NCBI GenBank assembly: GCA_037147235.1
Contig: JBAWVO010000001.1
Location: 1 to 58,479 of the forward strand
Origin: JANXQG01 sp037147235
GTDB taxonomy: Bacteria; Planctomycetota; Planctomycetia; Pirellulales; Thermoguttaceae
DNA: 58,479 nucleotides
Reading direction: 5' to 3'
Shown here: positions 8,932 to 17,400 of the stretch, one piece after another
How positions within the stretch are numbered: the stretch's first letter is position 1
Layout of the letters: the number at the start of each line of letters is the position of its first letter
Made by a program: the position numbers and the translations under genes
Notes under the pieces: model-generated
The model's database searches: none
Told to the model about the DNA's origin: nothing
What the model saw: the letters and a program-made list of their open reading frames with translations, nothing else

Positions 8932-9690
8932 ATGCTGACTATTTTCAACTTGCACGCGCGAGTGGCCGACAAGGAGATATTGCGCGGCGTCAACCTGAAG
9001 GTGAAGGCCGGCGAGGTCCATGCCATCATGGGCAAGAACGGCTCGGGCAAGAGCACGTTGGCCGGCGTTCTGGCCGGTCGCGACGCCTTTGAAGTCACGG
9101 AAGGCGATGTGCTCTTCGAGGACAAGAATCTGCTCGACATGGACCCTGAGGAACGCGCCCGCGAAGGCCTGTTCATGGCCTTCCAGTACCCGGTCGAGAT
9201 CCCCGGCGTCAGCAATTCCTATTTCCTCAAGGCCGCCCTCAACGCCACCCGCAAGCATCGCGGCCTGCCGGAACTCGACGCCATGGAGTTCCTCACCCTC
9301 GTCAAGGAAAAGCTCAAGCTGATCCACATTGATGAGGACTTGCTCAAGCGCCCGGTCAATGAAGGTTTTTCCGGCGGAGAAAAGAAGCGCAACGAGATCT
9401 TCCAGATGGCGGTACTCGAACCGAAGCTCGCCATCCTCGACGAGACCGACTCCGGCCTCGACATCGACACCATCAAGACCGTCGCCGACGGCGTCAACGC
9501 CATGCGCAGCAAGGATCGGGCCATGGTGGTCATCACCCATTACCAGCGGCTATTGAACTTCATCGTGCCCGACAAGGTCCACGTGCTGCTCGACGGCCGC
9601 ATCGTCAAATCGGGCGGCAAGGAACTGGCCCTCGAGCTTGAAAACAAGGGCTACGAGTGGCTCGAAACGGAAGCCCAGGCGACGACGTGA
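8932..9690 (+). CDS. sufC: Fe-S assembly ATPase SufC
   Basis: A 252-residue ABC-type ATPase that drives the SufBC2D scaffold. Walker A is GKNGSGKST (residues 34-42), the signature motif FSGGEKKRNEI is near residue 144, and Walker B LAILDETDSGLD is near residue 166; this signature and the ETDSGLD form are typical of SufC rather than of transporters. The ORF is open upstream to 8863, but the ATG at 8932 gives the family start MLTIFNLHARVADKEIL. The gene sits between sufB and sufD and its end lies 37 bases before the chosen sufD start. No membrane segment, as expected. Confidence 0.96.
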   Translation: MLTIFNLHARVADKEILRGVNLKVKAGEVHAIMGKNGSGKSTLAGVLAGRDAFEVTEGDVLFEDKNLLDMDPEERAREGLFMAFQYPVEIPGVSNSYFLKAALNATRKHRGLPELDAMEFLTLVKEKLKLIHIDEDLLKRPVNEGFSGGEKKRNEIFQMAVLEPKLAILDETDSGLDIDTIKTVADGVNAMRSKDRAMVVITHYQRLLNFIVPDKVHVLLDGRIVKSGGKELALELENKGYEWLETEAQATT

Positions 9691-9727
9691 CATTTTCCAC
9701 GGACGAGGATCGAACGGAACTTTGAGG

Positions 9728-11068
9728 ATGAGTAGAGATATGGTCGCTATGCTGGAACAAGAAAACAACGCCTATCCGGGCGAGTTCTCGCGGATCGAGA
9801 AGGAATTGGCCAAGGTCGGCTCGCCGGCGCTGCTTCGCCAGCGCAAGGCCGCCATCGCCCGCTTTGGCGAAGTCGGCTTCCCGACCACGCACGACGAGGA
9901 ATGGCGTTTCACCGACGTCGCTCCGATCGCCAAGGCGCCTTTGGCACTGCCGGAGATCGAAGACGGCGTGCCGCCGCCGGAAGCGCGCTCGAGCCTCGCG
10001 GGCGATGGCTATCGCCTGTCGTTCGTGAACGGTTATCGCCCCGTGTTCGAACAGCAGGGGGCGAAGCTGCCCACGGGCGTTATCGTCGCCAGCCTTGCCG
10101 AGGCCCTAGTCAAGCACAAGGACCTAGTCGAGCCTCATCTCGCTCATCACGCCCGCGTTGATGGCTCGGCCTTCACCGCCCTCAACACTGCCTTCTTCCG
10201 CGACGGCGCTTTCGTTCACATTCCCAAGGGCGTCGTCGTCAGCGCGCCGATCCATCTGCAATTCCTGGCCACGACACGGCCGTTCGCCTGGCAGCGCCGC
10301 ACGCTCATCGTGGCGGGCGAAAATTCTCAAGCCACCATCGTTGAAGGCTACGACGGCGCGGACGGCAATGCCTACTTCACCAATGCCGTCACGGAAGTCG
10401 TTGCTCTGCCGGGTGCGGTGCTCGACCACTACAAGGTCCAGCGCGAGGGCAAGTCCGCTTTTCACGTTGGCACTATGCAGGTGACCATGCAGCGCGGCAG
10501 CACGTTCACGTCGCATGGCATCGCCTTGGGCGGCGGCCTCGTCCGCAACGACGCCAATGCCGTGCTGGATGCCGAGGGCTGCACCTGCACGCTCAACGGT
10601 CTTTATCTGGCCTCGGGCCAGCAGTTGATCGACAACCACACTCGCATCGACCATGCCAAGCCGAACTGTGTCAGCCACGAACTGTACAAGGGCATCCTCG
10701 ACGGCAAGGCCCGCGGCGTGTTCAACGGCAAGATTTACGTCCACCCCAACGCCCAGAAAACCGACGCCAAGCAAACCAACAAGACCCTGCTGCTGTCCGA
10801 CGACGCGGTCATTAACACCAAGCCGCAGCTCGAGATCTATGCCGACGACGTCAAGTGCATGCACGGGGCCACGATCGGCCCGCTCGACGCCGACTCGATC
10901 TTCTACTTGCGTTCGCGCGGCATCGGCCTCGCGGAAGCTCGCTGCCTGTTGACCTTCGCCTTCGCCAACGACATCATTCGCCGCATTCAGGTGGCGCCGA
11001 TTCGGGCCCAGCTCGAAGACGTACTGCTCGCGGCTCAGCATCTGCCCAGGGGCGAGGAGGCACCATGA
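9728..11068 (+). CDS. sufD: Fe-S cluster assembly protein SufD
   Basis: A 446-residue SufD, partner of SufB in the scaffold. The N-terminal helical region includes GFPTTHDEEWRFTDVAPIAK, a SufD hallmark. The beta-helix core carries VHIPKGVVVSAPIHL and VAGENSQATIVEGYDG. The C-terminal part has CMHGATIGPLDADSIFYLRS and RGIGLAEARCLLTFAFAND, matching the conserved SufD end. The chosen ATG at 9728 has GAGG immediately before it. ATGs at 9740 or 9749 are also possible, while the open frame to 9638 overlaps sufC and is unlikely. The stop overlaps the sufS start as ATGA, so the two are probably translationally coupled. Confidence 0.95.
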   Translation: MSRDMVAMLEQENNAYPGEFSRIEKELAKVGSPALLRQRKAAIARFGEVGFPTTHDEEWRFTDVAPIAKAPLALPEIEDGVPPPEARSSLAGDGYRLSFVNGYRPVFEQQGAKLPTGVIVASLAEALVKHKDLVEPHLAHHARVDGSAFTALNTAFFRDGAFVHIPKGVVVSAPIHLQFLATTRPFAWQRRTLIVAGENSQATIVEGYDGADGNAYFTNAVTEVVALPGAVLDHYKVQREGKSAFHVGTMQVTMQRGSTFTSHGIALGGGLVRNDANAVLDAEGCTCTLNGLYLASGQQLIDNHTRIDHAKPNCVSHELYKGILDGKARGVFNGKIYVHPNAQKTDAKQTNKTLLLSDDAVINTKPQLEIYADDVKCMHGATIGPLDADSIFYLRSRGIGLAEARCLLTFAFANDIIRRIQVAPIRAQLEDVLLAAQHLPRGEEAP

Positions 11069-12339
11069 GCATACCGACGTCCGCCAGCACCACGTTGCGA
11101 ACCGCCCGGCTGGCGCCACCGGCGCTCGACCCGCACCGCCTCCGCGAGGATTTCCCGATCTTGCGCGAGAAGGTGCATGGCAAACCCCTGGTCTACCTGG
11201 ACAATGCCGCCACCACGCAAAAGCCGCAAGCCGTTCTCGACGCCGTCGGCCGCTTCTTCACGCACGACAACTCGAATGTTCACCGCGGCGTACATACGCT
11301 GAGTGAGCGGGCCACGCGCAGCTTTGAAGAAGCCCGCGGCAAGGTGCAGCGTTTTCTGAACGCCGCCCAGGCGAGCGAAATCATCTTCACGCGCGGCACC
11401 ACCGAGTCGATCAATCTTGTGGCCCAATCCTACGGCCGCGAGCGTTTCACCGCGGGGGATGAGATCGTCCTCTCCCATATGGAGCATCACTCCAACATCG
11501 TCCCGTGGCAGATGGTGTGCCAGCAAACCGGCGCGGTCCTGCGCGTGATCCCGATCAACGACCGCGGCGAGCTGTTGCTCGACGAGTTCGAGAGACTGTT
11601 GACCCCCCGGACGAAGTTGGTGTCGATCGTGCATCTATCCAACTCGCTGGGCACGATCAACCCGGTGCGGGCTCTCATCGAGAGGGCCCACCAGGCCCAG
11701 GTGCCGGTGCTCCTGGACGGCGCCCAGGCCGTGCCGCACCTGCACGTCGACGTGCAATCGCTCGATTGCGACTTCTACGCCTTCTCGGGCCACAAGCTCT
11801 ACGGACCGACCGGCATCGGCGTGCTCTACGGCAAGCAGGCGCACCTCGAAGCCATGCCCCCGTACCAGGGCGGCGGTGACATGATTCGCTCGGTCAGTTT
11901 CGCCAAGACCGACTACAACGTCGTGCCGTACAAATTCGAGGCGGGGACGCCGCACATCGTCGGCGCCATCGGTCTGGGCGCTGCTATCGACTACGTGAGC
12001 CGTATCAGCATCGACGCCATCGCCGTGCATGAGAACGCCCTGCTGGCGTACGCAACCGATTCCCTGGCGGACCTGCCCGGACTGCGCCTGATCGGCACGG
12101 CCGCCGCCAAGGGCGGCGTGCTGTCGTTTGTGCTCGACGGCGTGCATCCGCACGACATCGGCACCATCCTTGATCAGGACGGCATCGCCATTCGCACGGG
12201 CCATCACTGCACGCAGCCGCTCATGGAACGATTCGGAGTGCCGGCCACGGCGCGGGCGTCGCTGGCACTTTACAATACCCGTGAGGAGATCGATGCCCTG
12301 GTCAAGGGCATCCACAAAGTGCAAGAGGTGTTCGGCTGA
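11065..12339 (+). CDS. sufS: Cysteine desulfurase SufS
   Basis: A 424-residue PLP enzyme that takes sulfur from L-cysteine and passes it to SufU. The Schiff-base lysine is in FSGHKLYGPTGIG (near residue 242), and the group II active-site Cys is in RTGHHCTQPLMERFG (near residue 381), the short SufS-type loop rather than the long IscS type. The N-terminal LVYLDNAATTQKPQAV is also typical. The start is well supported by GGCGAGGAGG six bases upstream and by the ATGA overlap with sufD. The frame is open to 10855, but that part lies inside sufD. The stop overlaps the sufU start by one base. Confidence 0.96.
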   Translation: MSIPTSASTTLRTARLAPPALDPHRLREDFPILREKVHGKPLVYLDNAATTQKPQAVLDAVGRFFTHDNSNVHRGVHTLSERATRSFEEARGKVQRFLNAAQASEIIFTRGTTESINLVAQSYGRERFTAGDEIVLSHMEHHSNIVPWQMVCQQTGAVLRVIPINDRGELLLDEFERLLTPRTKLVSIVHLSNSLGTINPVRALIERAHQAQVPVLLDGAQAVPHLHVDVQSLDCDFYAFSGHKLYGPTGIGVLYGKQAHLEAMPPYQGGGDMIRSVSFAKTDYNVVPYKFEAGTPHIVGAIGLGAAIDYVSRISIDAIAVHENALLAYATDSLADLPGLRLIGTAAAKGGVLSFVLDGVHPHDIGTILDQDGIAIRTGHHCTQPLMERFGVPATARASLALYNTREEIDALVKGIHKVQEVFG

Positions 12340-12788
12340 TGTCCGACCTACGCGAGCTATACCAGGAAGTCATCCTGGACCACCACAAGAAACCTCGCAA
12401 CTTCCGCAAGCAAGCGGGCGTTGCCCAGGTCGAGGGCTACAACCCGTTCTGCGGCGACCGCCTGACCGTCTACCTGAAAATGGACGGCGAGGTGATCAAG
12501 GACGTCAGCTTCGAGGGTTCGGGCTGTGCCATCTCCACGGCGTCGGCGTCGATGATGACCGAGAGCCTCAAGGGCAAGACCCGCGAGGAAGCGGAAGTGA
12601 TCTTCAAAGCCTTTCACGATCTGCTCACCAACCCGGCGCCCGCGGCAAACAATGCCGCGCACCTTGGCAAGCTGGCCGTATTCTCCGGCGTCCGCGAGTT
12701 CCCGGTCCGCGTCAAGTGCGCCACGCTGGCCTGGCACGCTTTCCACGCTGCCCTGGACAACAAGAACAAGATCGTTTCGACCGAATAG
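12339..12788 (+). CDS. sufU: SufU, zinc-dependent sulfurtransferase partner of SufS
   Basis: A 149-residue protein starting MSDLRELYQEVILDHHKKPRN, the standard SufU opening. The three zinc/sulfur-accepting cysteines are visible in NPFCGDRLTV (Cys38), GSGCAISTAS (Cys63) and RVKCATLAWH (Cys127). The SufU-specific insertion between the second and third Cys is present, which separates it from IscU. In Firmicutes-type systems SufU accepts persulfide from SufS, and its position directly after sufS with a one-base overlap supports the same role here. Confidence 0.95.
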   Translation: MSDLRELYQEVILDHHKKPRNFRKQAGVAQVEGYNPFCGDRLTVYLKMDGEVIKDVSFEGSGCAISTASASMMTESLKGKTREEAEVIFKAFHDLLTNPAPAANNAAHLGKLAVFSGVREFPVRVKCATLAWHAFHAALDNKNKIVSTE

Positions 12789-12798
12789 GGGCACCGCG

Positions 12799-13185
12799 AT
12801 GGAAGTCCATGCCGATTCAACCGCTGCGAACCAAGAGACGCCAGCCGACCTGGAATCGCGCGTCTCCGAGGCGGCAAACCTGCAAGACCTGCTTGAGAAG
12901 GTGGTCGACGCCCTGCGCACGTGCTACGATCCCGAGATACCCGCCAATATCTACGAGCTGGGTCTGATCTACAATGTGGATGTATCGCCCGAGGGCGCAG
13001 TCGCCATCCGCATGACCCTCACTTCTCCCGCCTGCCCCGCCGCCGGCTCGCTACCGTCGGAAGTCCAGGCAAAGGTGAAGGCGGTTCCGGGCGTCACCGA
13101 TGCCAAAGTGGAAGTCGTCTGGGAGCCGACATGGACGCCGGACCTCATGTCCGACGTGGCCCGCGTGCTGTTGGACTATTATTGA
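12799..13185 (+). CDS. sufT: MIP18/DUF59-family Fe-S protein SufT
   Basis: A 128-residue protein whose C-terminal 95 residues are a MIP18 (DUF59) domain: VVDALRTCYDPEIPANIYELGLIYNV, then MTLTSPACPAAGSLP with the conserved Cys, and VVWEPTWTPDLMSD. In suf operons this family is called SufT and helps in cluster maturation or transfer. About 30 less conserved residues precede the domain. The open frame extends upstream into sufU, but the ATG at 12799, 10 bases after the sufU stop, is the natural start. It is the last gene of the operon. Confidence 0.92.
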   Translation: MEVHADSTAANQETPADLESRVSEAANLQDLLEKVVDALRTCYDPEIPANIYELGLIYNVDVSPEGAVAIRMTLTSPACPAAGSLPSEVQAKVKAVPGVTDAKVEVVWEPTWTPDLMSDVARVLLDYY

Positions 13186-13292
13186 ATCCGTGCAGAAGGA
13201 CGACCTCTCTCAGCGCGTCATCAAATCGGAACGCACTTTGTCGAGTAGATATTTTTCTGTCCCTCATTATTCTGTCGAATGAATTGATTAGG

Positions 13293-13351
13293 ATTCACCG
13301 CGAGAGAGTACAAAGAGCGCAAGAGAAAGATTTTGTTCTTTCGCGGTGAAT
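13293..13351. repeat. Inverted repeat / dispersed element behind the suf operon
   Basis: Perfect 11-base arms enclose a purine-rich loop with AAAGAGCGCAAGAGAAAG. A related single-sided copy occurs at about 50969-51025 with the same order of words (ATTCACCGCGA, then AAAG-GCGCAA-AGAAAG, then TTTGTTTCTTT). It may act as a transcription terminator here, but the T-run is weak. Confidence 0.7.
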
Positions 13352-13457
13352 TATTTTGAGGACGGGTGGGATTGACCGCAGAGGACGCAGAGGTGCGGGG
13401 AGAGGAGAGGGAACCACGAAAGCGACGAAAAACACGAAAAGGGAAGACAAAATTATT

Positions 13458-13480
13458 GAATTCCAGACACATGACTAAAC
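13458..13480. repeat. Left copy of 23-bp direct repeat flanking the two-half exported protein
   Basis: Starts GAATTCCAGACACATGACT and matches 15915-15937 at 21 of 23 positions. The copies are 2457 bases apart and bracket the gene at 13657-15891. Confidence 0.8.
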
Positions 13481-13656
13481 GGATGAGACGATGAGCCTTG
13501 ACTGGGCAGCCAAGTGCCGGATAATGGCAATCGAACTTGAACGCAACGACTCCCATTCGGGCGAGGCCGATTAGAGACTTGGCGAAGATTCAGGAATCCG
13601 CCCAGGATGGCTGTAGGATCCCCGTAAGATTCCCTTTAACTGAGAGAGGCTCTTCA

Positions 13657-15891
13657 GTGTCTGGAAAACTATCCCTGTGGCGATTCGTCTGGCTCGCAAT
13701 CGTCGTACTCATATTTCCATGGGGGTTGACGGCCAGCGCGCCAGGCGCCGAGAGGTTTCCCCGTCCGCCAGAAGTGAAAGCCAGCGAGCCGAGACCACTC
13801 GCGACGAAGGTTTCGGATGAGCTGGCCTTCGATTGGACCTTCGGTCACGACAACCACGTGATCAAATCGGAAGAGGAAGTGACGGCAGGCGATTCGTTCG
13901 TGATCGCATGTCAGCTTCTGACGTTTAGAGACAGACGATTTCGGCTCGACATCCCCAAGGGCGCCAAGCCCCCGTACCTGGTGCTCCAGTATGAGGAACA
14001 GCCTGCGGTGGCGCGACCTTTGGGTCGCTGCCGGGGGTTGCATAACATTGAATACTGTTCCTGCGCGTTCGCGGTGAACTCCTTCCTCTTCTTCGAGGTC
14101 GATCTTTGCAAATACTTCGGAAAACTCAATGCGGGGACTTATCATTTCTGGTTCGTCTGGTCGGCGGGCGATTTTCTCGTCGACGGGCCGCCCGAGGTGC
14201 AAGTCGAGGACGATCTGGTTTCCCCGTCCATCAAGATCACGGTCGTCGCCGCAAAGACGGGGATTAAGGAAGCAGTTGCGAAGCTCAATCGCAAGGGCGA
14301 GGTGTCGCTCGTCCGCGACGGGAAGCCGGCGTTGGTACCGCTTCAGAACGTGCCTACGGGGTCGCTGACGAACCACGGCAAGCAGTCGATTTCGATTAGA
14401 GTCCGGCCCGACCGCGACAAAGACGGACGTACCACGTTCTCCTTTCCTCTGAAAGAGGTGTGTTCGTCGCGGAAATGGTCTTCCGACGGGGAGTGGATCG
14501 ACTCAGATGGCGATATGTGGCCCAAATTCGATAACAACCGCCTAAATCCCCTTCCGAGCGACGAGTGGAGCCAGTGCTGGGAGGAGGACTATTATGTCAA
14601 GCCCGGCGCATCGGTTCATGTGATGTTGCCCGATTGGTGGCTCTTGAACGGGGTCTATTGCTACGAGGTCCTGTACAGCACAAAGGATGGCTCGGGAACC
14701 GCGACGTCCGAGGCGTTCGTGGTCGATCGGACCGCTGCGGCGGAGAAGATAAACGGCGGCCTGACGGCGGGATCCGAGCCCCGGGCGATGCGCCGAGCCG
14801 GCTCGGCTCCGCCGCGGCCGATCGCTGACCTCGGGCCAGCGACACCCCCGTGGGTGCCGCCGCACCCCGAGCGCTTCAAGGATTTTGCTCCGCCTGCAAT
14901 TGATGCTCCCGAGTACTACGAACTGCCGCTCAACCCTTGGTTCTTGTCTTCGATGGAGATCGCGAATGATGGGACGACCGAGGATTCGTTCCCGTTCAAG
15001 TTCTACTTCCACAGCAAGGCTCGCTGGACGTTTCGCTTCGACATTCCCGAGGGCGCCGAGCCGCCGCGCGCGGAGCTTCAACGAGAGAACGAACCGCCCG
15101 TCGTGCATCCCCTCAAGTGGTCCGAAGTCCAGAATGTCTTGTGGGTCTACGAGCCCGAGCCGGGGGGATTCGCGTTCGGTATGCGGGGGCAGGTCGCGGC
15201 ACACTTCGGCAAGCTCACGCCGGGGATCTATCGCTTCCGGATCGTTTTTCCGCAGGACTCCCACGTGGTCGAGGGAATTCCGGGGTACAATGGAGGCGAC
15301 TTGAAGACGCCTTTGGTGAAAATCAACGTCCGCGCAACATCCCTTGACGAAGCGAAGGGGAAGCTCACGAAGGACAAGGGAGTGGAACTCGTCCGCGATG
15401 GGAAGCCGGTCCTCGATCCGGCCGGCCCACTCCCGACCGGGATCTTGACAAACCGTTTGCAGGAGCCGATCTACATCGTGGCGGATTACGTCGAGGAAAC
15501 CACGACGGGATCAGTGATATGGTCCCGGCCCCAAGAGATCCGTTGGCACCCTGAACCGGGTTGGCGAATCAAGCTTGCCGATCTCGTGGCCTCGCCTTGC
15601 TACCAGGTCGCGCCCGGCAAGTCCGTGAAAGTCGTCATGCCGGATTGGCGATTGGACTCAGACGGGATCTACGTGTACGCGATCCCTTGCTTCCTGGGCG
15701 AGGCCAAGGCCGCCGAGCGCGGCCTGTACACGCTCGTCAACGTGAAAACCGCAAAGGTCGTAACTGCGATCACCGACCCCTTCACAGTGGCCTCGGTTTG
15801 GCGATTTCGCTGCTCGCGGAACGCCGATCCGCCAAGTTTCCTGCCGCTGGGGAAGAGTAGCGAGAAAGCATCGGAACAATCCACCGATTGA
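13657..15891 (+). CDS. Exported protein of unknown function made of two tandem homologous halves
   Basis: A 744-residue protein from a GTG start preceded by GAGAGG at 8 bases; the upstream open frame to 13537 lacks such a site and would bury the signal peptide. Residues about 5-30 (LWRFVWLAIVVLIFPWGLTAS) form a signal peptide. The rest is a duplication. Half 1 (about 55-335) and half 2 (about 415-675) share the series RLDIPKGAKPP / RFDIPEGAEPP, KYFGKLNAGTYHF / AHFGKLTPGIYRF, LVRDGKPALVP / LVRDGKPVLDP, PTGSLTN / PTGILTN, and VKPGASVHVMLPDWWL / VAPGKSVKVVMPDWRL. A Pro-rich linker joins them. Each half is beta-rich and looks like an immunoglobulin-like or carbohydrate-binding fold, but no family is recognised. 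It has no close co-directional partner. Confidence 0.75.
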   Translation: MSGKLSLWRFVWLAIVVLIFPWGLTASAPGAERFPRPPEVKASEPRPLATKVSDELAFDWTFGHDNHVIKSEEEVTAGDSFVIACQLLTFRDRRFRLDIPKGAKPPYLVLQYEEQPAVARPLGRCRGLHNIEYCSCAFAVNSFLFFEVDLCKYFGKLNAGTYHFWFVWSAGDFLVDGPPEVQVEDDLVSPSIKITVVAAKTGIKEAVAKLNRKGEVSLVRDGKPALVPLQNVPTGSLTNHGKQSISIRVRPDRDKDGRTTFSFPLKEVCSSRKWSSDGEWIDSDGDMWPKFDNNRLNPLPSDEWSQCWEEDYYVKPGASVHVMLPDWWLLNGVYCYEVLYSTKDGSGTATSEAFVVDRTAAAEKINGGLTAGSEPRAMRRAGSAPPRPIADLGPATPPWVPPHPERFKDFAPPAIDAPEYYELPLNPWFLSSMEIANDGTTEDSFPFKFYFHSKARWTFRFDIPEGAEPPRAELQRENEPPVVHPLKWSEVQNVLWVYEPEPGGFAFGMRGQVAAHFGKLTPGIYRFRIVFPQDSHVVEGIPGYNGGDLKTPLVKINVRATSLDEAKGKLTKDKGVELVRDGKPVLDPAGPLPTGILTNRLQEPIYIVADYVEETTTGSVIWSRPQEIRWHPEPGWRIKLADLVASPCYQVAPGKSVKVVMPDWRLDSDGIYVYAIPCFLGEAKAAERGLYTLVNVKTAKVVTAITDPFTVASVWRFRCSRNADPPSFLPLGKSSEKASEQSTD

Positions 15892-15914
15892 CGCTCGTTT
15901 CATCGACGCGAGCG

Positions 15915-15937
15915 GAATTTCAGACACATGACTCAAC
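15915..15937. repeat. Right copy of 23-bp direct repeat
   Basis: Begins GAATTTCAGACACATGACT and matches 13458-13480 at 21 of 23 positions. Just before it, CGCTCG at about 15892 and CGAGCG at about 15909 form a possible hairpin behind the gene stop, without a T-run. Confidence 0.8.
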
Positions 15938-16032
15938 TATTGGCAAGTTATACCCAGGCAGTTGGCCTGGGCTGGCATGGGGCGCACCGTTGGTGCTGGG
16001 AATGTGACGATACCGTGTTCGTTGGGTCAGGT

Positions 16033-17400
16033 TTATCGCACGATGCAGCGGAAGCGGAAGACGCCGCCCTTGCCGGGCGACAGCGGCTCGCTGAGTACGC
16101 AACGCACGATCAGCGACTCGCCCTCGTTGGGCTGCGTGGAGAACTGGGCCTTCAGGCTGCACTGAGCACTGTCGGGCACATACTCCAGCCGCGTCGTCAG
16201 GCTGTCGACAATCTGCACACTGCCGATAGGCTGATTGCCCACGTTGTCGAAGCGGATCGTGAACGAGACCTCGTCGCCCGGCTCGGCGACCGGCGTGGAT
16301 GCGACCTTGACGACCCGCAGCTTCGGATTGGGCGCCGAGCCAATCCCGAAGGTCTCTTGCGGTTTCTGACTGACCACCGTGGCACCGGCAGTCTGATGAT
16401 CCAGATAAATCTGCACGGCCTGCTTGTGGCTCCAAGCAACGGCCGCCTGCGTACCCTTGGCCAGGATCGGTTCCTCGTGGCCGACATAAACACCGGTGCG
16501 GATAACTGCCAGGTTCTCGTAGACGCGATAGAAGTTGTCGAATGCCTTGGGCCGCAGCTCGGCCAAGAGCGTGGCGTGTGATTTGCGACTGCGGAGCTGT
16601 AGGGCCGGGTTGGTGCCGATGTCGCGGACAGCCTGTAGGTTCTGCCTGTTCAGCCCCACCGGTTCGCTCGTGCGGGGGCCGAGGGGCTTGACCGGCTCGA
16701 CCACGCCCGTAGCGCGATTCCGCTGCTGGTTGATCTCCACGTCAACGATCTGCCGCACGGCGTGGAATCGCGGGCTGTAGAGGCTTACCTTGTTGCTTGG
16801 TTCGACCACGGTGCGGCCGTCAAGCGTGCTATAACGGGCGACGGTGTCTTCCATTTCAAGGCCCAACAGCTCGCCCTTGGGGCCAACGCGGATCGGCGGA
16901 CCGGCATTGCCGCCATCGTGAAGGTATTCGTCAGCCGGCCAGGGCGGAATGATTCCCGGCGGCGTCCAGGGACCGGCGGCCGTGTAGGCCAGGGGAACGC
17001 CGAGTTCCATACCCGGAGGACCGATGGGACATGGTGCCCCCGGCGGCAAGGCGGCATATCCACCTTGCGCGGTTTTGGGGACGGACTTGGAAGTCCATCC
17101 TACGGGTGTGGTTTTGTCGACGGACTCGGAGGTCCATCCTACGGGTGTGGCCGTACTTTGCGGCAAGGCTTGGTTGGGTGAATGCGAAGCCGGGCTGCGG
17201 CATGAGCAGAGAATCAGCGTGCCCAGCACAATGATCGCAAGCCGCCAGGCGCGAATCGATCCTTGGTTGCTTAGGATCGGCGAATCAATAACTGCCGTAT
17301 TTTGCGCACTCGCTGAGCGGGGGGAGGACGGCACACGGAGTGTGCCTGCTACTTTTCTTGCGACACTTATTGATTCGCCGTTGCTTGTCGTTTGATTCAT
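16033..17400 (-). CDS. DUF11-type exported lipoprotein with repeat-derived N-terminal segments
   Basis: A 455-residue protein. Residues about 360-455 form a DUF11-type immunoglobulin-like repeat (RVVKVASTPVAEPGDEVSF, VQIVDSLTTRLEYVPDSA), a domain of bacterial surface proteins. A lipoprotein signal, WRLAIIVLGTLILCSC, lies unusually far in, near residues 52-67. The 50 residues before it include SVARKVAGTLRVPSSPRSAS, the translation of a dispersed palindromic repeat at 17286-17381. Residues about 85-110 carry WTSESVDKTTPVG and WTSKSVPKTAQGG, a 39-base tandem duplication of a second repeat family. No alternative start codon lies between the repeat and the signal, so translation probably begins at 17400, overlapping the upstream stop as ATGA. 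It is the last gene of a three-gene cluster of exported proteins. Confidence 0.75.
   Translation of the reverse strand: MNQTTSNGESISVARKVAGTLRVPSSPRSASAQNTAVIDSPILSNQGSIRAWRLAIIVLGTLILCSCRSPASHSPNQALPQSTATPVGWTSESVDKTTPVGWTSKSVPKTAQGGYAALPPGAPCPIGPPGMELGVPLAYTAAGPWTPPGIIPPWPADEYLHDGGNAGPPIRVGPKGELLGLEMEDTVARYSTLDGRTVVEPSNKVSLYSPRFHAVRQIVDVEINQQRNRATGVVEPVKPLGPRTSEPVGLNRQNLQAVRDIGTNPALQLRSRKSHATLLAELRPKAFDNFYRVYENLAVIRTGVYVGHEEPILAKGTQAAVAWSHKQAVQIYLDHQTAGATVVSQKPQETFGIGSAPNPKLRVVKVASTPVAEPGDEVSFTIRFDNVGNQPIGSVQIVDSLTTRLEYVPDSAQCSLKAQFSTQPNEGESLIVRCVLSEPLSPGKGGVFRFRCIVR
17071..17148. repeat. 39-bp tandem duplication (WTSKSV-type repeat) inside the DUF11 gene
   Basis: Two 39-base units at 17071-17109 and 17110-17148 share GACGGACTTGGAAGTCCATC-like cores; the core is an inverted repeat around GGACTTGGAAGTCC. 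A related core occurs in opposite orientation at about 54740-54763. Confidence 0.8.
17286..17381. repeat. GTLRVP-type dispersed repeat at the 5' end of the DUF11 gene
   Basis: About 96 bases containing the perfect palindrome GGCACAC-GGA-GTGTGCC (17330-17346). Nearly the same sequence is found inside mnmE at 48598-48692, and a shortened copy at 30719-30799. Read on the minus strand, it encodes residues 7-38 of the lipoprotein. Confidence 0.85.

Larger units (their letters stand above)
13186..13656. other. Intergenic region with inverted repeat and dispersed-repeat sequence
   Basis: About 470 bases without a gene. It contains a perfect 11-base inverted repeat, ATTCACCGCGA at 13293-13303 and TCGCGGTGAAT at 13341-13351, followed by TATTTTG, which could end suf transcription. 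It also holds AGAGGACGCAGAGG-type and ACGAAAAACACGAAAAG-type low-complexity repeat DNA (about 13371-13442), and one copy of a 23-base direct repeat (13458-13480). The reading frame of the next gene is open through the last part, but a GTG start with a good ribosome site at 13657 is preferred. Confidence 0.7.

Noticed and set aside
8398..9540. 380-codon minus-strand ORF across sufB and sufC
   Set aside because: It lies opposite two certain genes, has no motif, and its length is explained by G/C-rich codon structure.
10124..11119. 331-codon minus-strand ORF inside sufD
   Set aside because: Shadow of sufD; composition follows the complementary strand.
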